The notes: generated by a model from the letters alone, not told the origin. A stretch of DNA of 64,000 bases from Microscilla marina ATCC 23134 (GCF_000169175.1 NZ_AAWS01000032.1:39013-103012), one strand, 5' to 3'. Numbered from the stretch's first letter, positions 34,976 to 45,008 are shown. A program made the numbers and translations.

Positions 34976-37801
34976 CTACTTTTTCATTGTTTCGGGATAC
35001 AATACCACTTTGATGTAGTTTTTCATATCAAAGTATTTTTGAGCAGCTTTTTGCATATCTTTAGAATTCAACGCCTGAATACTTTGCTCATATTCGGTTA
35101 TTTTTTCTCGATCTTTCTCATTGACATAAGCACTACGCAGGGTGTTTAGCCAATAGCGGTTGTTTTTCATGTTGGTTTCCATACTGCGTATTTGTTGGGC
35201 TTGCACCTTTTTTAAGTCCTTACTGCTGATGCCACTCTTTTGTATTTTCTTTATTTCGCCCATCGTGGCAGTTACCAAGTCGTCTACATTGTTTGGGGCA
35301 CAAGGAAAAGACACTACGATGGCATAATTATCATAAGGCTTTTTTTGCATATAGCTATAAGCACCCGCTCCATACACTCCTCCTTTTTCTTCGCGTAGCT
35401 TTTCAATCAATTTAATACTGAGTGCTTCGGCAAGCGCTTTAATCAGTGAGGCATCTTTTGTACTGTATTTGGCTGCCCCCATAAACGACAGGTGTACTTG
35501 ACTTTTAGGGTCTTTGCCTTTGTACAGCTTTTTGGTTACTTTGCCTTTGGGCGGACGAATCCCTAAGTCTTTGAAAGTAGCTTTTTGTTGGGTGGTAGGC
35601 AAACTACCGATATATTTTTCAAGCAATGGTTTGATCTTGTCCACCTTAAAGTTGCCCACAAATACAAATTTAAAATTTTGACCATTGCTAAATATGCGCT
35701 TATAAAAAGCCATTGTCTGATCAAGGTCTATTTTTTCTAACTCTTCTTTGGTAGGAAAGAAACCAGCGGCACGGGGATGATTTTGATTCTTAATTTTTGT
35801 TAACTGGTCTTGAAAGTAAAAATTAGGATTTGCCATCAGGTTTTGCATCATACTCTTGTACTGGTTTTTCATTGATTTAAACGCCGTCTCATCTTTGCGA
35901 GGTTGGGTAAAGTACAAATGAGTCATTTGCAAGGCCGTTTCAAGGTCTTGCGGAGTAGTAGCACCACTCACCCCGTGGGTCACCTCACGAATATAAGGTT
36001 TTACACTGACGGATTTGCCTGCCATCATTTTGCGTAGGTCGGCTGCTTTGAATTTGCTCACGCCACTAGCAACTATAATTTGCGAAGCATAAATTGCCGA
36101 GACGTGGTTTTTGGCGGCAGCCAGCGAATACCCCCCCAAACTGTAGCCGTTAAACAACACCTGATCATCTTTAAAATCGGTAGGTTTCAAAGTAACCACA
36201 ATACCATTAGAGAGGGTAAGCTCGGTAGTACCCGACTTGGGGTATGTTTTGGTATTGGTTACTTTGCCCGCTGTGGGCATTTTATCCATCAGTTTAGTCC
36301 CTACTGCCTTGTCTTTATAAGGTTTTACCGCATTGAAAGCTACCTCTTTGAGCACAGTTCTTACTTGTGCCTCGGTGGGTACAATCACTCCTTTTTTTTC
36401 TGGAGCGTTGATAATGATTACCCGGTTGTCCTTGGTGATCCACTTTTTAGACAAAGCGTTTACTTCTGCTAAAGTAATTGTAGGCAATACCTTTTTGACA
36501 AACTCATATTCAAACTTTACTCCTGGGGTAGGTTCTTTCTGTAAAAAGTGAGCCACATATTCACGGGCAAAACTTTTAGAGTCGGTTTTTTTGCGTTCGT
36601 TATAGGCGCGTTTGTAGCTGTTCAGAATTGTTTTTTTATAACGCTCAAACTCTCCTTTGGTAAAGCCGTGTTTTCGTACGCGTTTGCTTTCGGTCAATGC
36701 TACCCTCAAGCCGCCCAAAATATCATCGCCATTGGCAAGTACAGAGCCTGAGTAGGCGTCTATAGATCGGATAAAGCTGCCGTAATAAAAGCCCGCATTG
36801 ATAAACGGAGGATCGGCTTTTTCGGTAAGCTCACGCAAACGTTGGTTGAGCATACCACTATGAAAGCGATTGATAATTTGCTGGCGATAATCTGTCAGGT
36901 TTTTTACCTTCTTGAGTGGTTTTTTATAAATGATTTGTACTTGTGAGAAGGGCGCCTCTTTATCTGTATTGATAGATACAAAGGTTTTTTGGTGAGGAGG
37001 CACCGGATATAGTTTTTTTTCGCGGACATTTTTTACTGGCTTTAGGCGAGAAAAATGCTGTTTGATTTTTTTCTCCATAGCGTCTAAGTCAATATCACCC
37101 ACCACTACTACTGCCATTAGGTCGGGGCGGTACCAATCTTTGTAAAATTGCTTTAGAGTATTGTATTTAAAGTTTTCTAGAATTTTCTTTTTGCCTATGG
37201 GCAAGCGTTTGGCATAACGCGAATCATTAAGTAATACTGGAAAGTATTGGTCGCGCATGCGTTGTCCAGCGCCTCGCCCCAGTCTCCATTCTTCTATTAC
37301 TACACCACGTTCTTTGTCAATTTCTTTGTTGTCAAAGCTTACATTATGCGCCCAGTCTTCCAAAATCTGAAAGCCTTTATCCATTACCTCTTGCTTATCA
37401 GTAGGTAACCTGAGCATGTATACTGTTTCGTCAAAACTAGTGTAAGCATTCAGGTGGGCACCAAATTTTACCCCTGCCGATTGCAAATAACTTACTAACT
37501 CGTTTTTCTTGAAGTTTTTAGTACCGTTAAAGGCCATGTGTTCTACAAAGTGAGCCAGCCCTTGTTGGTTGTCGTTTTCTTGCATAGACCCAGCATTTAC
37601 GGCAAGCCTTAGTTCTACCCTTTTTTCTGGTTTGGCATTTTTACGGATATAATATTTTAATCCATTTTTTAGCTTACCAGTTCTTACCTGCGCATCAAAG
37701 GGTATTTTTTTGTCTAATTGTTGGGCAAAAGATGTTTGTCCGGCCACTACCACAGCAAGCAAACAAAGCATCATGCCTTGGGTAATCAATTTATAATTCA
37801 T
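34976..37801 (-). CDS. M16 family (insulinase/pitrilysin-like) zinc metalloprotease, secreted
   Basis: 941 residues, the usual length of two-half M16 proteases. The signal peptide ends near TSFAQQ (26). The inverted zinc motif HxxEH is at H84, E87, H88 (GLAHFVEHMAFNGT), and the third ligand E164 (NKEIDKERGVVIEEW) sits exactly 76 residues after H88 as the family requires. The active N-terminal half is followed by M16C domains; the second half (from ~520, VTNTKTYPKSGTTELTLSNG) lacks the motif and acts as the partner lobe with the R/Y pair region near 815-830 (GGVYGAGAYSYM). Degrades peptides in the periplasm or is outer-membrane associated. Monocistronic. Confidence 0.93.
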   Translation of the reverse strand: MNYKLITQGMMLCLLAVVVAGQTSFAQQLDKKIPFDAQVRTGKLKNGLKYYIRKNAKPEKRVELRLAVNAGSMQENDNQQGLAHFVEHMAFNGTKNFKKNELVSYLQSAGVKFGAHLNAYTSFDETVYMLRLPTDKQEVMDKGFQILEDWAHNVSFDNKEIDKERGVVIEEWRLGRGAGQRMRDQYFPVLLNDSRYAKRLPIGKKKILENFKYNTLKQFYKDWYRPDLMAVVVVGDIDLDAMEKKIKQHFSRLKPVKNVREKKLYPVPPHQKTFVSINTDKEAPFSQVQIIYKKPLKKVKNLTDYRQQIINRFHSGMLNQRLRELTEKADPPFINAGFYYGSFIRSIDAYSGSVLANGDDILGGLRVALTESKRVRKHGFTKGEFERYKKTILNSYKRAYNERKKTDSKSFAREYVAHFLQKEPTPGVKFEYEFVKKVLPTITLAEVNALSKKWITKDNRVIIINAPEKKGVIVPTEAQVRTVLKEVAFNAVKPYKDKAVGTKLMDKMPTAGKVTNTKTYPKSGTTELTLSNGIVVTLKPTDFKDDQVLFNGYSLGGYSLAAAKNHVSAIYASQIIVASGVSKFKAADLRKMMAGKSVSVKPYIREVTHGVSGATTPQDLETALQMTHLYFTQPRKDETAFKSMKNQYKSMMQNLMANPNFYFQDQLTKIKNQNHPRAAGFFPTKEELEKIDLDQTMAFYKRIFSNGQNFKFVFVGNFKVDKIKPLLEKYIGSLPTTQQKATFKDLGIRPPKGKVTKKLYKGKDPKSQVHLSFMGAAKYSTKDASLIKALAEALSIKLIEKLREEKGGVYGAGAYSYMQKKPYDNYAIVVSFPCAPNNVDDLVTATMGEIKKIQKSGISSKDLKKVQAQQIRSMETNMKNNRYWLNTLRSAYVNEKDREKITEYEQSIQALNSKDMQKAAQKYFDMKNYIKVVLYPETMKK

Positions 37802-38112
37802 AGTTTTCTATAGTTTAATATGAAATGGTGATAGACCAACTATCAACTTATATCAAGCTTAGTTCAGGTTAATAGGTATACCATCAAACAAACCTATAAC
37901 TATTGCATTAGTCATACAAGCACTGCATTATTTTTTTATGTTACAGCAGGTTCATCGCCTCTGTCTCTTGCCTAACCTATCTTGTGGGTTGTTCCGTATA
38001 TACTTACACCCAGCACTCTTTCTGAGGTTTTTATACGTGTTTTATCAGGGACTATAGAAGCAGGAAAGAGCGCAGAACAGGGACAGTATGAACCAATTAA
38101 TTGAATACACTC
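37802..38112. other. Divergent intergenic region
   Basis: 311 nt between the M16 gene start and the HNH-like gene. No RNA gene or repeat recognised; a 75-codon minus-strand frame runs through it and into the HNH-like gene and is taken as chance. Confidence 0.4.
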
Positions 38113-38397
38113 ATGACACGTATACGATATGGTGATTGTGAAATATGCGGACGAGAAAAATCGCTCAGCTTCCACCACCTTATTCCTTGTAATTTGCATA
38201 AAAAGAAGCTTTTTTTAAGAAAGTTTGGCAAAGAAGAAATGAAAACCAGAGGATTGAACTTGTGCCGAATGTGTCACTCTACAATTCATAAGTTTTTTGA
38301 GCTCAAAGACTTAGGCTTACACTACAACACTAAAGACAAGCTGATGGAAAACGAAAAGTTTGCCAACTATGTAAAGTGGGTAAAAAAGCAGAAGTAG
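38113..38397 (+). CDS. Small HNH-endonuclease-like zinc protein
   Basis: 94 residues from ATG 38113. The CxxC (CEICGREKSLSFHHLIP) with the following HH pair, and the second pair LNLCRMCHSTIHKF, form the Cys4 zinc and betabetaalpha-metal HNH core (H-H ... N ... H). The spacer KKKLFLRKFGKEEMKTRG is typical of compact HNH proteins seen in bacteria and plants. Could be a nicking nuclease or a non-catalytic nucleic-acid binder; no restriction or phage neighbours. Terminator directly downstream. Confidence 0.78.
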   Translation: MTRIRYGDCEICGREKSLSFHHLIPCNLHKKKLFLRKFGKEEMKTRGLNLCRMCHSTIHKFFELKDLGLHYNTKDKLMENEKFANYVKWVKKQK

Positions 38398-38449
38398 CAC
38401 AAAGCATAAGATAAGGCTCTATAGAACAACTTATTTTTGTCGATTTACT

Positions 38450-38486
38450 AAACCCCAAATGTCTCACGATATTTGGGGTTTATTTT
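38450..38486 (+). terminator. Rho-independent terminator of the HNH-like gene
   Basis: Stem AAACCCCAAAT with ATTTGGGGTTT, loop GTCTCACGAT, then TATTTT. Lies between convergent gene ends (38397 and 38497). Confidence 0.8.
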
Positions 38487-38496
38487 GGTCACAGGT

Positions 38497-40677
38497 TTAA
38501 ACCAAATCCTTGGGCAGTACAGGTATTTTTCGGATACGTTTGCCAGTAGCGGCAAAAATAGCGTTGAGCACTGCTGGGGCTAAAGGTGGCACCGCAGGTT
38601 CGCCTGCTCCTGTAGGGTCATCCTCGCTCTCTATCAAGTGTACTACTATTTCGGGGGTTTCGTCCATACGTAGTACTTTATAGTCGTGGTAATTGCTTTG
38701 TTTTACTCTGCCGTTTTCAAAGTCTACTCCACCATACAGCAAAGCCCCCAATGACCAGATAATGCTCCCCTCTACTTGCCCCCTGACAAAGTGAGGATTG
38801 ATGACCTTGCCCAGGTGCATTACACAAGTGATCTTATGTACCTTAAGTTTTCCCTGGTTTACCGACACCTCGGCTATTTGGGCGCATGCCGTGCGCGAAA
38901 ATCCCGCTACTGCCAGCCCTTGTCCGTGTCCTTTAGGCATTTTTTTGCCCCATTGACCTACCTCTACTACTTTGGGCAGTACTTGGCGAAAGCGCTTGCG
39001 GGTGAGTTTCCTGAAATTTTGGATCAGTTTGGCACGGTCGCCAGTGCCTACCAACTCTACAGGGTGATTGAGCAGCTCCATTCTGAGCTTGTAAGCATCT
39101 TGTTTTAGTTTATGAGCTATTTCGTCCATAAAACATTCCATGCCCAAGGTAGCCGAGTGTACCGATACGCTGCGCCAGGCGCCTATAGGAATGGGTGGGT
39201 CTACTAAGGTGCACTGGTTTTTGGCATTGCCAAAATGATAAAAAATATCATAAAGGCGGTTACCTCCCTGACTGCCAGAAGCCCGTACTATTTTGTTTTC
39301 CCACCCCACCAACTGGTTATTTTTAATGGCTGCCCGGTAGTTACTATAGTGGTAAGGGTGGTATTGGTCGTGCTGCATGCCGTCTTCGGGTGTCCAGACC
39401 ATTTTTACTGGTTTGCCACCAATGGCTTTAGACACCAATACAGCCTCTACGATGTGGTCTTCGCCGCGTCGCCCAAAAGAGCCTCCACCAGGCAATACAT
39501 GAATGGTAATGTTTTCTTCTTTGAGCCCAGTTACTTTTGCCACTGCCTGGGTGGCATTTTGTGCCGATTGGGTACTCGCCCATACCTCGCATTGATTGCC
39601 CTCTATTTTAGCAACGGCATTCATTGGCTCAAGCAAGGCGTGTGCTTGAAAAGGGTTTTCGTAGGTGGCTTCTATTACTTCAGCATCTTTAAACGCAGCC
39701 GTAGTATCGCCCAGGTTTACGGTAGGTTTGGTAATAGGCAACTTGCCTGCTTCCAGTATCTCTTTGCGTACACTTTTGAGGCTACGTTGGCCATTTTTGC
39801 CTTCGTTCCACTGTACTTTTAGGGCTTGTTTACCTTTAAAAGCCGCCCAGGTAGAGCGAGCAATCACCACTACACTGTCAAACACATAAGGATCGTTCTT
39901 AAGGTCAACATTGGTCACCTTTATTACTTGCTGTACGCCTTTTATGCCAAGGGCTGCTTTAGCATCATAGCTTTTAAGCGTACCCTTGTACACGGGGCAT
40001 CGTACGGCAGCAGCGTATAGCATGCCCGGAATTTTTGTGTTGATTCCGTACTCGTCTTGCCCTTTTACTACGCCAGGGGTGATTAGGTTTGTTACCGATT
40101 TGCCTATGTACTGGTATGCCGATGTTTTTTTAAACGTGATCTTTTCGGGTATAGGTAGTTTGGCAGCAGCTCCGGCTATTTTGCCAAAGGCGAGTTTTTT
40201 GCCCGAAGGCCGATGGATCACTTGCCCGTTTTGAGTATAACAGTTTTGCTGATTAAACACGCCTTTGTGTTTTCGTTGCCAGTATTGTATGGCTGCTTCT
40301 ACCAAAAGCATGCGTGCTGTGGCGCCTGCTTTGCGTAAGGGGTGCCAAAGTTTGCGAATGCTGGAGCTGCCTCCTGTGGTACCTTGTTCGTTGCGGCTAA
40401 ACCTTTTGTCATAGGTAGCCCTTACTATCTTGATTTGTTGCCAATCAGCGCCCAGTTCATCGGCTAAAATCTGGGGTAGCCCCGTACCCGACCCTTGACC
40501 CATTTCTAGCTTGGTAAGCGTAAAAGTGAGCAACCCTTGAGTATCTATTTCTAAAAAAGCGTTGGGGGTAAACGTGGGCAGGTCTTTTGCCAGTACGTTA
40601 CCTACGGGAAGTGCCAGGCTCAGCAGTAGTCCTCCGCTAACTGCCGTTGATACCTTTACAAAAGTTCTTCTGTTCAT
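38497..40677 (-). CDS. Molybdopterin-dependent aldehyde/xanthine-oxidase-type large subunit (isoquinoline 1-oxidoreductase beta-like)
   Basis: 726 residues. A Tat-type N-terminus (MNRRTFVKVSTAVSGGLLLSL) sends the folded enzyme to the periplasm. The Mo-binding domains are recognised by LTKLEMGQGSGTGLPQILADELGADW, the GTTGGSSSIRKLW segment, VVVIARSTWAAFKGKQALKVQWNEG, NPFQAHALLEPMNAVAKI, HVLPGGGSFGRRGEDHIVEAV and the final EDDPTGAGEPAVPPLAPAVLNAIF with the catalytic-Glu region GEPAVPP. This is the IorB-type layout. The usual partner, a small 2Fe-2S subunit (IorA), is not next to it on either side. Substrate unknown. Confidence 0.88.
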   Translation of the reverse strand: MNRRTFVKVSTAVSGGLLLSLALPVGNVLAKDLPTFTPNAFLEIDTQGLLTFTLTKLEMGQGSGTGLPQILADELGADWQQIKIVRATYDKRFSRNEQGTTGGSSSIRKLWHPLRKAGATARMLLVEAAIQYWQRKHKGVFNQQNCYTQNGQVIHRPSGKKLAFGKIAGAAAKLPIPEKITFKKTSAYQYIGKSVTNLITPGVVKGQDEYGINTKIPGMLYAAAVRCPVYKGTLKSYDAKAALGIKGVQQVIKVTNVDLKNDPYVFDSVVVIARSTWAAFKGKQALKVQWNEGKNGQRSLKSVRKEILEAGKLPITKPTVNLGDTTAAFKDAEVIEATYENPFQAHALLEPMNAVAKIEGNQCEVWASTQSAQNATQAVAKVTGLKEENITIHVLPGGGSFGRRGEDHIVEAVLVSKAIGGKPVKMVWTPEDGMQHDQYHPYHYSNYRAAIKNNQLVGWENKIVRASGSQGGNRLYDIFYHFGNAKNQCTLVDPPIPIGAWRSVSVHSATLGMECFMDEIAHKLKQDAYKLRMELLNHPVELVGTGDRAKLIQNFRKLTRKRFRQVLPKVVEVGQWGKKMPKGHGQGLAVAGFSRTACAQIAEVSVNQGKLKVHKITCVMHLGKVINPHFVRGQVEGSIIWSLGALLYGGVDFENGRVKQSNYHDYKVLRMDETPEIVVHLIESEDDPTGAGEPAVPPLAPAVLNAIFAATGKRIRKIPVLPKDLV

Positions 40678-41155
40678 GAGTATTATATGGATTGTTTTTA
40701 TATAAAAAAAACAAAATCAGCCCACAAAAACAATTATTTACGATAGACAGAAGGTTGTACCCTACCAACAACCAATAAGCGATTTTTGCAAATATGTATT
40801 TTGCAGTAGGTAGCACCTACAAAGGTTTTAGGTACTGGGTTTTTACACCTTGTTCTTCCAGTTACTACGGTTTTATATCACCTTTATTTTTAATGATTTA
40901 TAAAATTCGTAGATAGAAGAAAAAAATGAGAAGGTTTAAAAATAAGAAACCCTTCACTCACTGAACGAAGGGTTTGCTCAATTTCTTATTGAGAAACAAT
41001 GGACCATTTATCATTAAATAAAATACCAATAAATGCAATTTTGAAAAAAGCGAATAAGTAAGGGATTACTTATTGACCTTTGTACAATTATACTCATTTT
41101 TTTTGCTTTAGGCTAATTCCTGCCATAGACAAAACATAGACACCTCATATTTTTA
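40678..41155. other. Intergenic region with terminator hairpin
   Basis: 478 nt with no credible ORF. It holds the hairpin listed at 40947-40975 and, nearest 40677, the presumed promoter of the oxidoreductase gene. An A-rich 40700-40740 stretch shows nothing more. Confidence 0.5.
40947..40975 (-). terminator. Terminator-like hairpin downstream of the 663-aa secreted protein gene
   Basis: AAACCCTTC pairs with GAAGGGTTT around an 11-nt loop; on the minus strand CTTATTTTT follows. It is 181 nt beyond the stop at 41156, further than usual. Confidence 0.55.
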
Positions 41156-43147
41156 TTACCTCGTATTTATCACAATTAACTCTATTTTGCTTTCTACGCC
41201 ATTGCCAGCTGGAATAAACACCTTGTTGCCCATTACCAATAGGTCGTCTCGTCGCCCCAACCTTACATGTTTACCCAAAACCACTGGTTGTCCCAATGTG
41301 TTGCCGTTGGCGTCTATTTTCAGGGCAAAAGTGTTTTGATACGTAGTATGGTAGCCTTGTTTGCTTACTACTTCCCATACCAACAAAACTTGCCCATTGC
41401 CAAGTTGAGCTACCTTGAGGTGACGGGCACTTGCTTTACTTTTGTCACGGTACCTGGTCAGCCACTTTACGCCTGCGTTACGTTGCTTCGAAAAACGCCC
41501 GCCAAATGTATAAAAACCGCCTGATTCGGTCATACCCCGCGAGAGTACCAGGTCATCGCTTATTTGGCTGCCCCTTGACGATGATTTTTCAAAGTCTTTG
41601 CGCACCTTTACCAAGCCTACATTGCGTGGGTCAGGCGATTTATACCCTGCCCGGCTGTTGTCCAATGCCTTGCCAGTAGGTGAGGGTTCTCCAGTAAACA
41701 TGACCAGGTATCCGTTACTTACCTCAACCAAACCGCCCAACTCGCTGTATGTACCGTTGTCGTTCGACCATTTGTAATATTTCTTATTCCCCTTACTTAT
41801 TTCAGCATAATAGTCATACTTGCGCCCAGAGGGAGAGGTAGCACGTGTGCCGTGTTCGGTTTTAAAAGTATACACTACCTGAGAACGCCTGCGGGTGCCA
41901 TCAAAACGGTGCAGGTTTACCCCTCTTGGGTAATTATCACCCAAGTCAATGGCCACAAATTTTCCTGCTTTATTGGTGGTCAGGTAGTTGTCAAACGAGT
42001 GCCCCGAAGTTTGCCCGTGGTTGCGTATTTTGCTTAAAGTATTGGCATCAAATACTACGGCAATGCCCCCTTGGTGGTGTAATCCATCGCCCGACTTATG
42101 CATAGTACGTCCAATCATCAGGGCTATTTTACCTTGGGCGTGCCGCAGACTCACCATATAATTGCGAAAGTTGTAAATGTTTAAGCCTTTTTTAGAGGTG
42201 TCGTACTGTTTGGTTTTTAAAAACTTACCCGATATAGTGGCTTTATACAGGGCTACCCTGGTGTTGCCCTTGCTGCCTTGGTAAGTGAAATAATAAAGAT
42301 TGCCCTGAGTGTCGTTAGTGGCTGCCAACAAATCGGCCTTTTGAGGGTTGTACAAAGGGAAGTTTTGTTGACTTTTGAACCCAGCCGTAAAGTTACTCAA
42401 GTAAATGCGCTTGTTTTTTTTGTCCTGCCATATCATTTGCACCCTGTTTTTGGGGTTTTTCAGCAAAAAGAATTGACGATTTTTACCATAGTCTTTGCCT
42501 GTATGAAACACTGAGGCGTTGACCTTAAACCTGTATTTGAAAACCGTGCCTAGTAGAGTTGTTTTAATCTGAGAACCTTCAGTGTTGGCAGACAGTTGCT
42601 TAAAGCTACTAATACGTTGGCTGGTAGGGGCAAAAAAGTAAATCACCTGATTTTTTATCTTACTTACTTTGAGCGTTTTTATGGGTGTAAATCTGGCGGT
42701 GTTTACCTGACGTGCATTTACCTTTGCCACCTTATCCACTTTGCCCGCTTCTAGGGTATAAATGGTGTAGGACTGTTTTTTTGGAAATTTAAAGGCAAGA
42801 CAATGCTGTGACGCCAAAAACTTGCTTGCCTTATGGCGAGGGGCAAATACCTGATAAGCATCAAAACTTAGTTTGCCTGAGCGTACTTTGCCTTGGCTTA
42901 CTTTAAAATCGTTGTGGTTGTAACGGCCACCAGTATAACAGGCGTTTTGGTAGTACAACGATACTAGCCCCAAGTGCCCTATTTGGTCTACTTCTTTGAT
43001 TTTACCATCATTGCCCCGATCAGGGGTTTTTCCTGGCAATACTTTGGTTTTACTTGCCGAAAAAACAAACTTGCTGAGACCTGCTTGCCCTATGCCTGGT
43101 GTAACATACCCCAGCATAAAAGCGATACATACAAAAAAGTGTTTCAT
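41156..43147 (-). CDS. Large secreted protein of unknown function, beta-propeller-like
   Basis: 663 residues; a signal peptide ends near GIGQA (21). Sequence is beta-rich with repeated short strands and charged loops (IGHLGLVSLYYQNACYTGG, GNLYYFTYQGSKGNTRVALYKATI, KIALMIGRTMHKSGDG). A central block HSFDNYLTTNKAGKFVAIDLGDNYPRGVNLHRF has the H-x-x-D...DxGDxYPRG layout that I associate with conserved proteins in bacteria and protists, but I do not know the family name. No sorting domain at the C-terminus (ENDs IELIVINTR), so it may stay periplasmic. Propeller is inference from strand periodicity. Confidence 0.7.
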   Translation of the reverse strand: MKHFFVCIAFMLGYVTPGIGQAGLSKFVFSASKTKVLPGKTPDRGNDGKIKEVDQIGHLGLVSLYYQNACYTGGRYNHNDFKVSQGKVRSGKLSFDAYQVFAPRHKASKFLASQHCLAFKFPKKQSYTIYTLEAGKVDKVAKVNARQVNTARFTPIKTLKVSKIKNQVIYFFAPTSQRISSFKQLSANTEGSQIKTTLLGTVFKYRFKVNASVFHTGKDYGKNRQFFLLKNPKNRVQMIWQDKKNKRIYLSNFTAGFKSQQNFPLYNPQKADLLAATNDTQGNLYYFTYQGSKGNTRVALYKATISGKFLKTKQYDTSKKGLNIYNFRNYMVSLRHAQGKIALMIGRTMHKSGDGLHHQGGIAVVFDANTLSKIRNHGQTSGHSFDNYLTTNKAGKFVAIDLGDNYPRGVNLHRFDGTRRRSQVVYTFKTEHGTRATSPSGRKYDYYAEISKGNKKYYKWSNDNGTYSELGGLVEVSNGYLVMFTGEPSPTGKALDNSRAGYKSPDPRNVGLVKVRKDFEKSSSRGSQISDDLVLSRGMTESGGFYTFGGRFSKQRNAGVKWLTRYRDKSKASARHLKVAQLGNGQVLLVWEVVSKQGYHTTYQNTFALKIDANGNTLGQPVVLGKHVRLGRRDDLLVMGNKVFIPAGNGVESKIELIVINTR

Positions 43148-43624
43148 AATTTAATTTATAAATGATTGAGTGTTTTTTTGTAAGGAGTCATTCTAACTTT
43201 TTATGAGTTACCAAGTCGATATGACATTTAACTATGTTGGCAGGCTTTGCGTATTTGGGGAGTGATTGTATTACCCACGCGTTACTTTAACTAAAGATAG
43301 CTAAATTGTATCGTTGTTTCATAAATAGTGACCATTAATTATTTTTTAAACCTCTGATAAAAACATTTTGCTGGTTTATAGGCCTGTTTTGCAAGGCTTA
43401 GGGAGGATTTTTGGGAGAAGATAGAGTACTGGTAAGTAAAGTGGACAAAGGTGTAGTTGATAAACATTGTGAAAACTTAGTACCCAGTATATGAGTTATA
43501 AAATCCATCTGGAGTTTTGTCATGCTGACTGACAGAACTACACAGGAAAAGTTCGTTTTGTAGTTTTCAAGCTGTATGTTTTTATTAGTTGTTTCAGCGA
43601 CCAAAGTTAATTTATACTGTTAAT
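43148..43624. other. Divergent intergenic region
   Basis: 477 nt between divergent genes, AT-rich, without a credible ORF, RNA gene or clear repeat. It must contain the promoters for both. Confidence 0.4.
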
Positions 43625-44428
43625 ATGTTATTATTCCTCCAAAAGTTCAGTGTCATTGCTTGTGTTTTTATTTGCCTGAGTTGCCAGACTGAGACACACA
43701 AACAAAATCAACAGGTACCTTTGGTCAAAGTGTTGTTTTTGGGCAATAGCTATACTTATTATCATCGAATGCCAGAAATGTTTACCCAACTTGCTCAGCA
43801 TAACAAAAAAAATGTTGCAGTGCAGTCGGTAGCCAGTGGAGGACGGCGTTTGCAAGACCACAGCCGAAACCGCCGGGTGAAAAAAATGATTCAAGAGCAA
43901 AATTTCAATTGGGTAATATTACAAGAGCAAAGCATTATCCCCTTTGTGCAAACCACTCAAATGTATGAAGCTGTTCGTACTATAGATACCTGGGCCAAGC
44001 AACACAAGACCCAAAGTATGTTTTTCCTGTTTTGGGCGCGCAAGCATACCCATGATACGGGCATTCGTTTAGAGGGAGTACCTTATTATCAACGTTTCAG
44101 GAGTTTTACTGAAGCGCAAAACAGTTTGGTGCATACTCACAAAAAAATTGCTGATGAGCTAGGCATACCTATAGCTCCAGTAGGGGTCGTTTGGCAACAG
44201 TTACATTATCGCTTGCCGCAGTCACACTTATGGCAGGCAGACGGCAGTCATCCTACCAAAGTTGGCGCTTACATTACAGCACTGGTATTTTACGCTTCTA
44301 TTTTTCAGGAGTTGCCCATGAAACACCTGCATCGTTGTCCACTTAAGCCCGCAGAACAACAACTTGTAGCAGACATAATTAAGGCACATGTGCTCGATCG
44401 CAAGGAATATTGGAACAGTAACCATTAA
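43625..44428 (+). CDS. SGNH/GDSL-like hydrolase lipoprotein (DUF4886-like)
   Basis: 267 residues from ATG 43625; an alternative start 36 nt upstream would put extra residues before the signal. The N-terminus has a hydrophobic core and a lipobox-like CLSC (Cys20). The SGNH block I motif is VLFLGNSYTYYHRMPEMF (Ser42), a VQSVASGGRRLQDH segment carries the Gly of block II, VILQEQS is block III-like, and DGSHPTKVGAY gives the Asp-His pair of block V. This arrangement matches DUF4886-type esterases that act on acylated glycans. Outer-membrane lipoprotein inferred from the signal. Confidence 0.82.
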   Translation: MLLFLQKFSVIACVFICLSCQTETHKQNQQVPLVKVLFLGNSYTYYHRMPEMFTQLAQHNKKNVAVQSVASGGRRLQDHSRNRRVKKMIQEQNFNWVILQEQSIIPFVQTTQMYEAVRTIDTWAKQHKTQSMFFLFWARKHTHDTGIRLEGVPYYQRFRSFTEAQNSLVHTHKKIADELGIPIAPVGVVWQQLHYRLPQSHLWQADGSHPTKVGAYITALVFYASIFQELPMKHLHRCPLKPAEQQLVADIIKAHVLDRKEYWNSNH

Positions 44429-44537
44429 CTTTTACCAAAGATCATTTTGTAGGATTTTTGGTACAATGATGCATTATTTGGTGTATCCGCCGAAAAAATA
44501 GTATGCATGCACAATATTTTTTATTAATTTGCAACTT

Positions 44538-45008
44538 ATGATCGTAGGGAAAAATGGAAAACGAATGAAGCCAGAAGAAACCGTAGATTTTCATATCAAA
44601 GCTACATGGCACGCTATAGCGCGTATGTACAATGCTGAAGCTGCCAAGTATAACGTAACAGTTTCGGTAGGGTATATCTTGCTAAATATAGATTTAGAGC
44701 AAGGAACACCTTCTACTAAGATAGCCCCTTTGCTAGGTTTAGAAGCTCGAAGCATTACCCGTACGTTAAAAAACATGGAAAATGACGGATTGATTTATAA
44801 AGTACAGGATACTAAAGATCGTCGTTTTTTTAGGATATTTTTGACGGATAAAGGCAAAGAAGGCAGAGAGCATGCGCGCCAAACCGTACTTAAATTCAAC
44901 CATGCTGTATATGAGACTATCCCAGACGAAAAGCTCAAGGTGTTTTTTGAAGTGATGATGCAAGTGCAGAAAATTATTGATGGGGGAGAAGTGTACCTCG
45001 ATAAATAA
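44538..45008 (+). CDS. MarR-family transcriptional regulator
   Basis: 156 residues from ATG 44538. Winged-helix pattern: VSVGYILLNIDLEQGTPSTKIAPLLGLEARSITRTLKNMENDGLIYKVQDTKDRRFFRIFLTDKG, with the recognition helix ARSITRTLKNME and the wing DTKDRRFFRIFLT, then a C-terminal dimerisation helix. MarR regulators respond to small ligands or oxidants and usually repress adjacent genes; no obvious target sits next to it. The stop codon abuts a MITE-like element (next entry), which may have set the end of the gene. Confidence 0.9.
   Translation: MIVGKNGKRMKPEETVDFHIKATWHAIARMYNAEAAKYNVTVSVGYILLNIDLEQGTPSTKIAPLLGLEARSITRTLKNMENDGLIYKVQDTKDRRFFRIFLTDKGKEGREHARQTVLKFNHAVYETIPDEKLKVFFEVMMQVQKIIDGGEVYLDK

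Noticed and set aside
37972..38199. 75-codon minus-strand ORF
   Set aside because: It overlaps the HNH-like gene and the divergent promoter region, with no domain or signal; the HNH-like protein is supported by zinc motifs.
43398..43604. 68-codon minus-strand ORF
   Set aside because: No recognisable features and located in a divergent intergenic region beside a well-supported lipoprotein gene.
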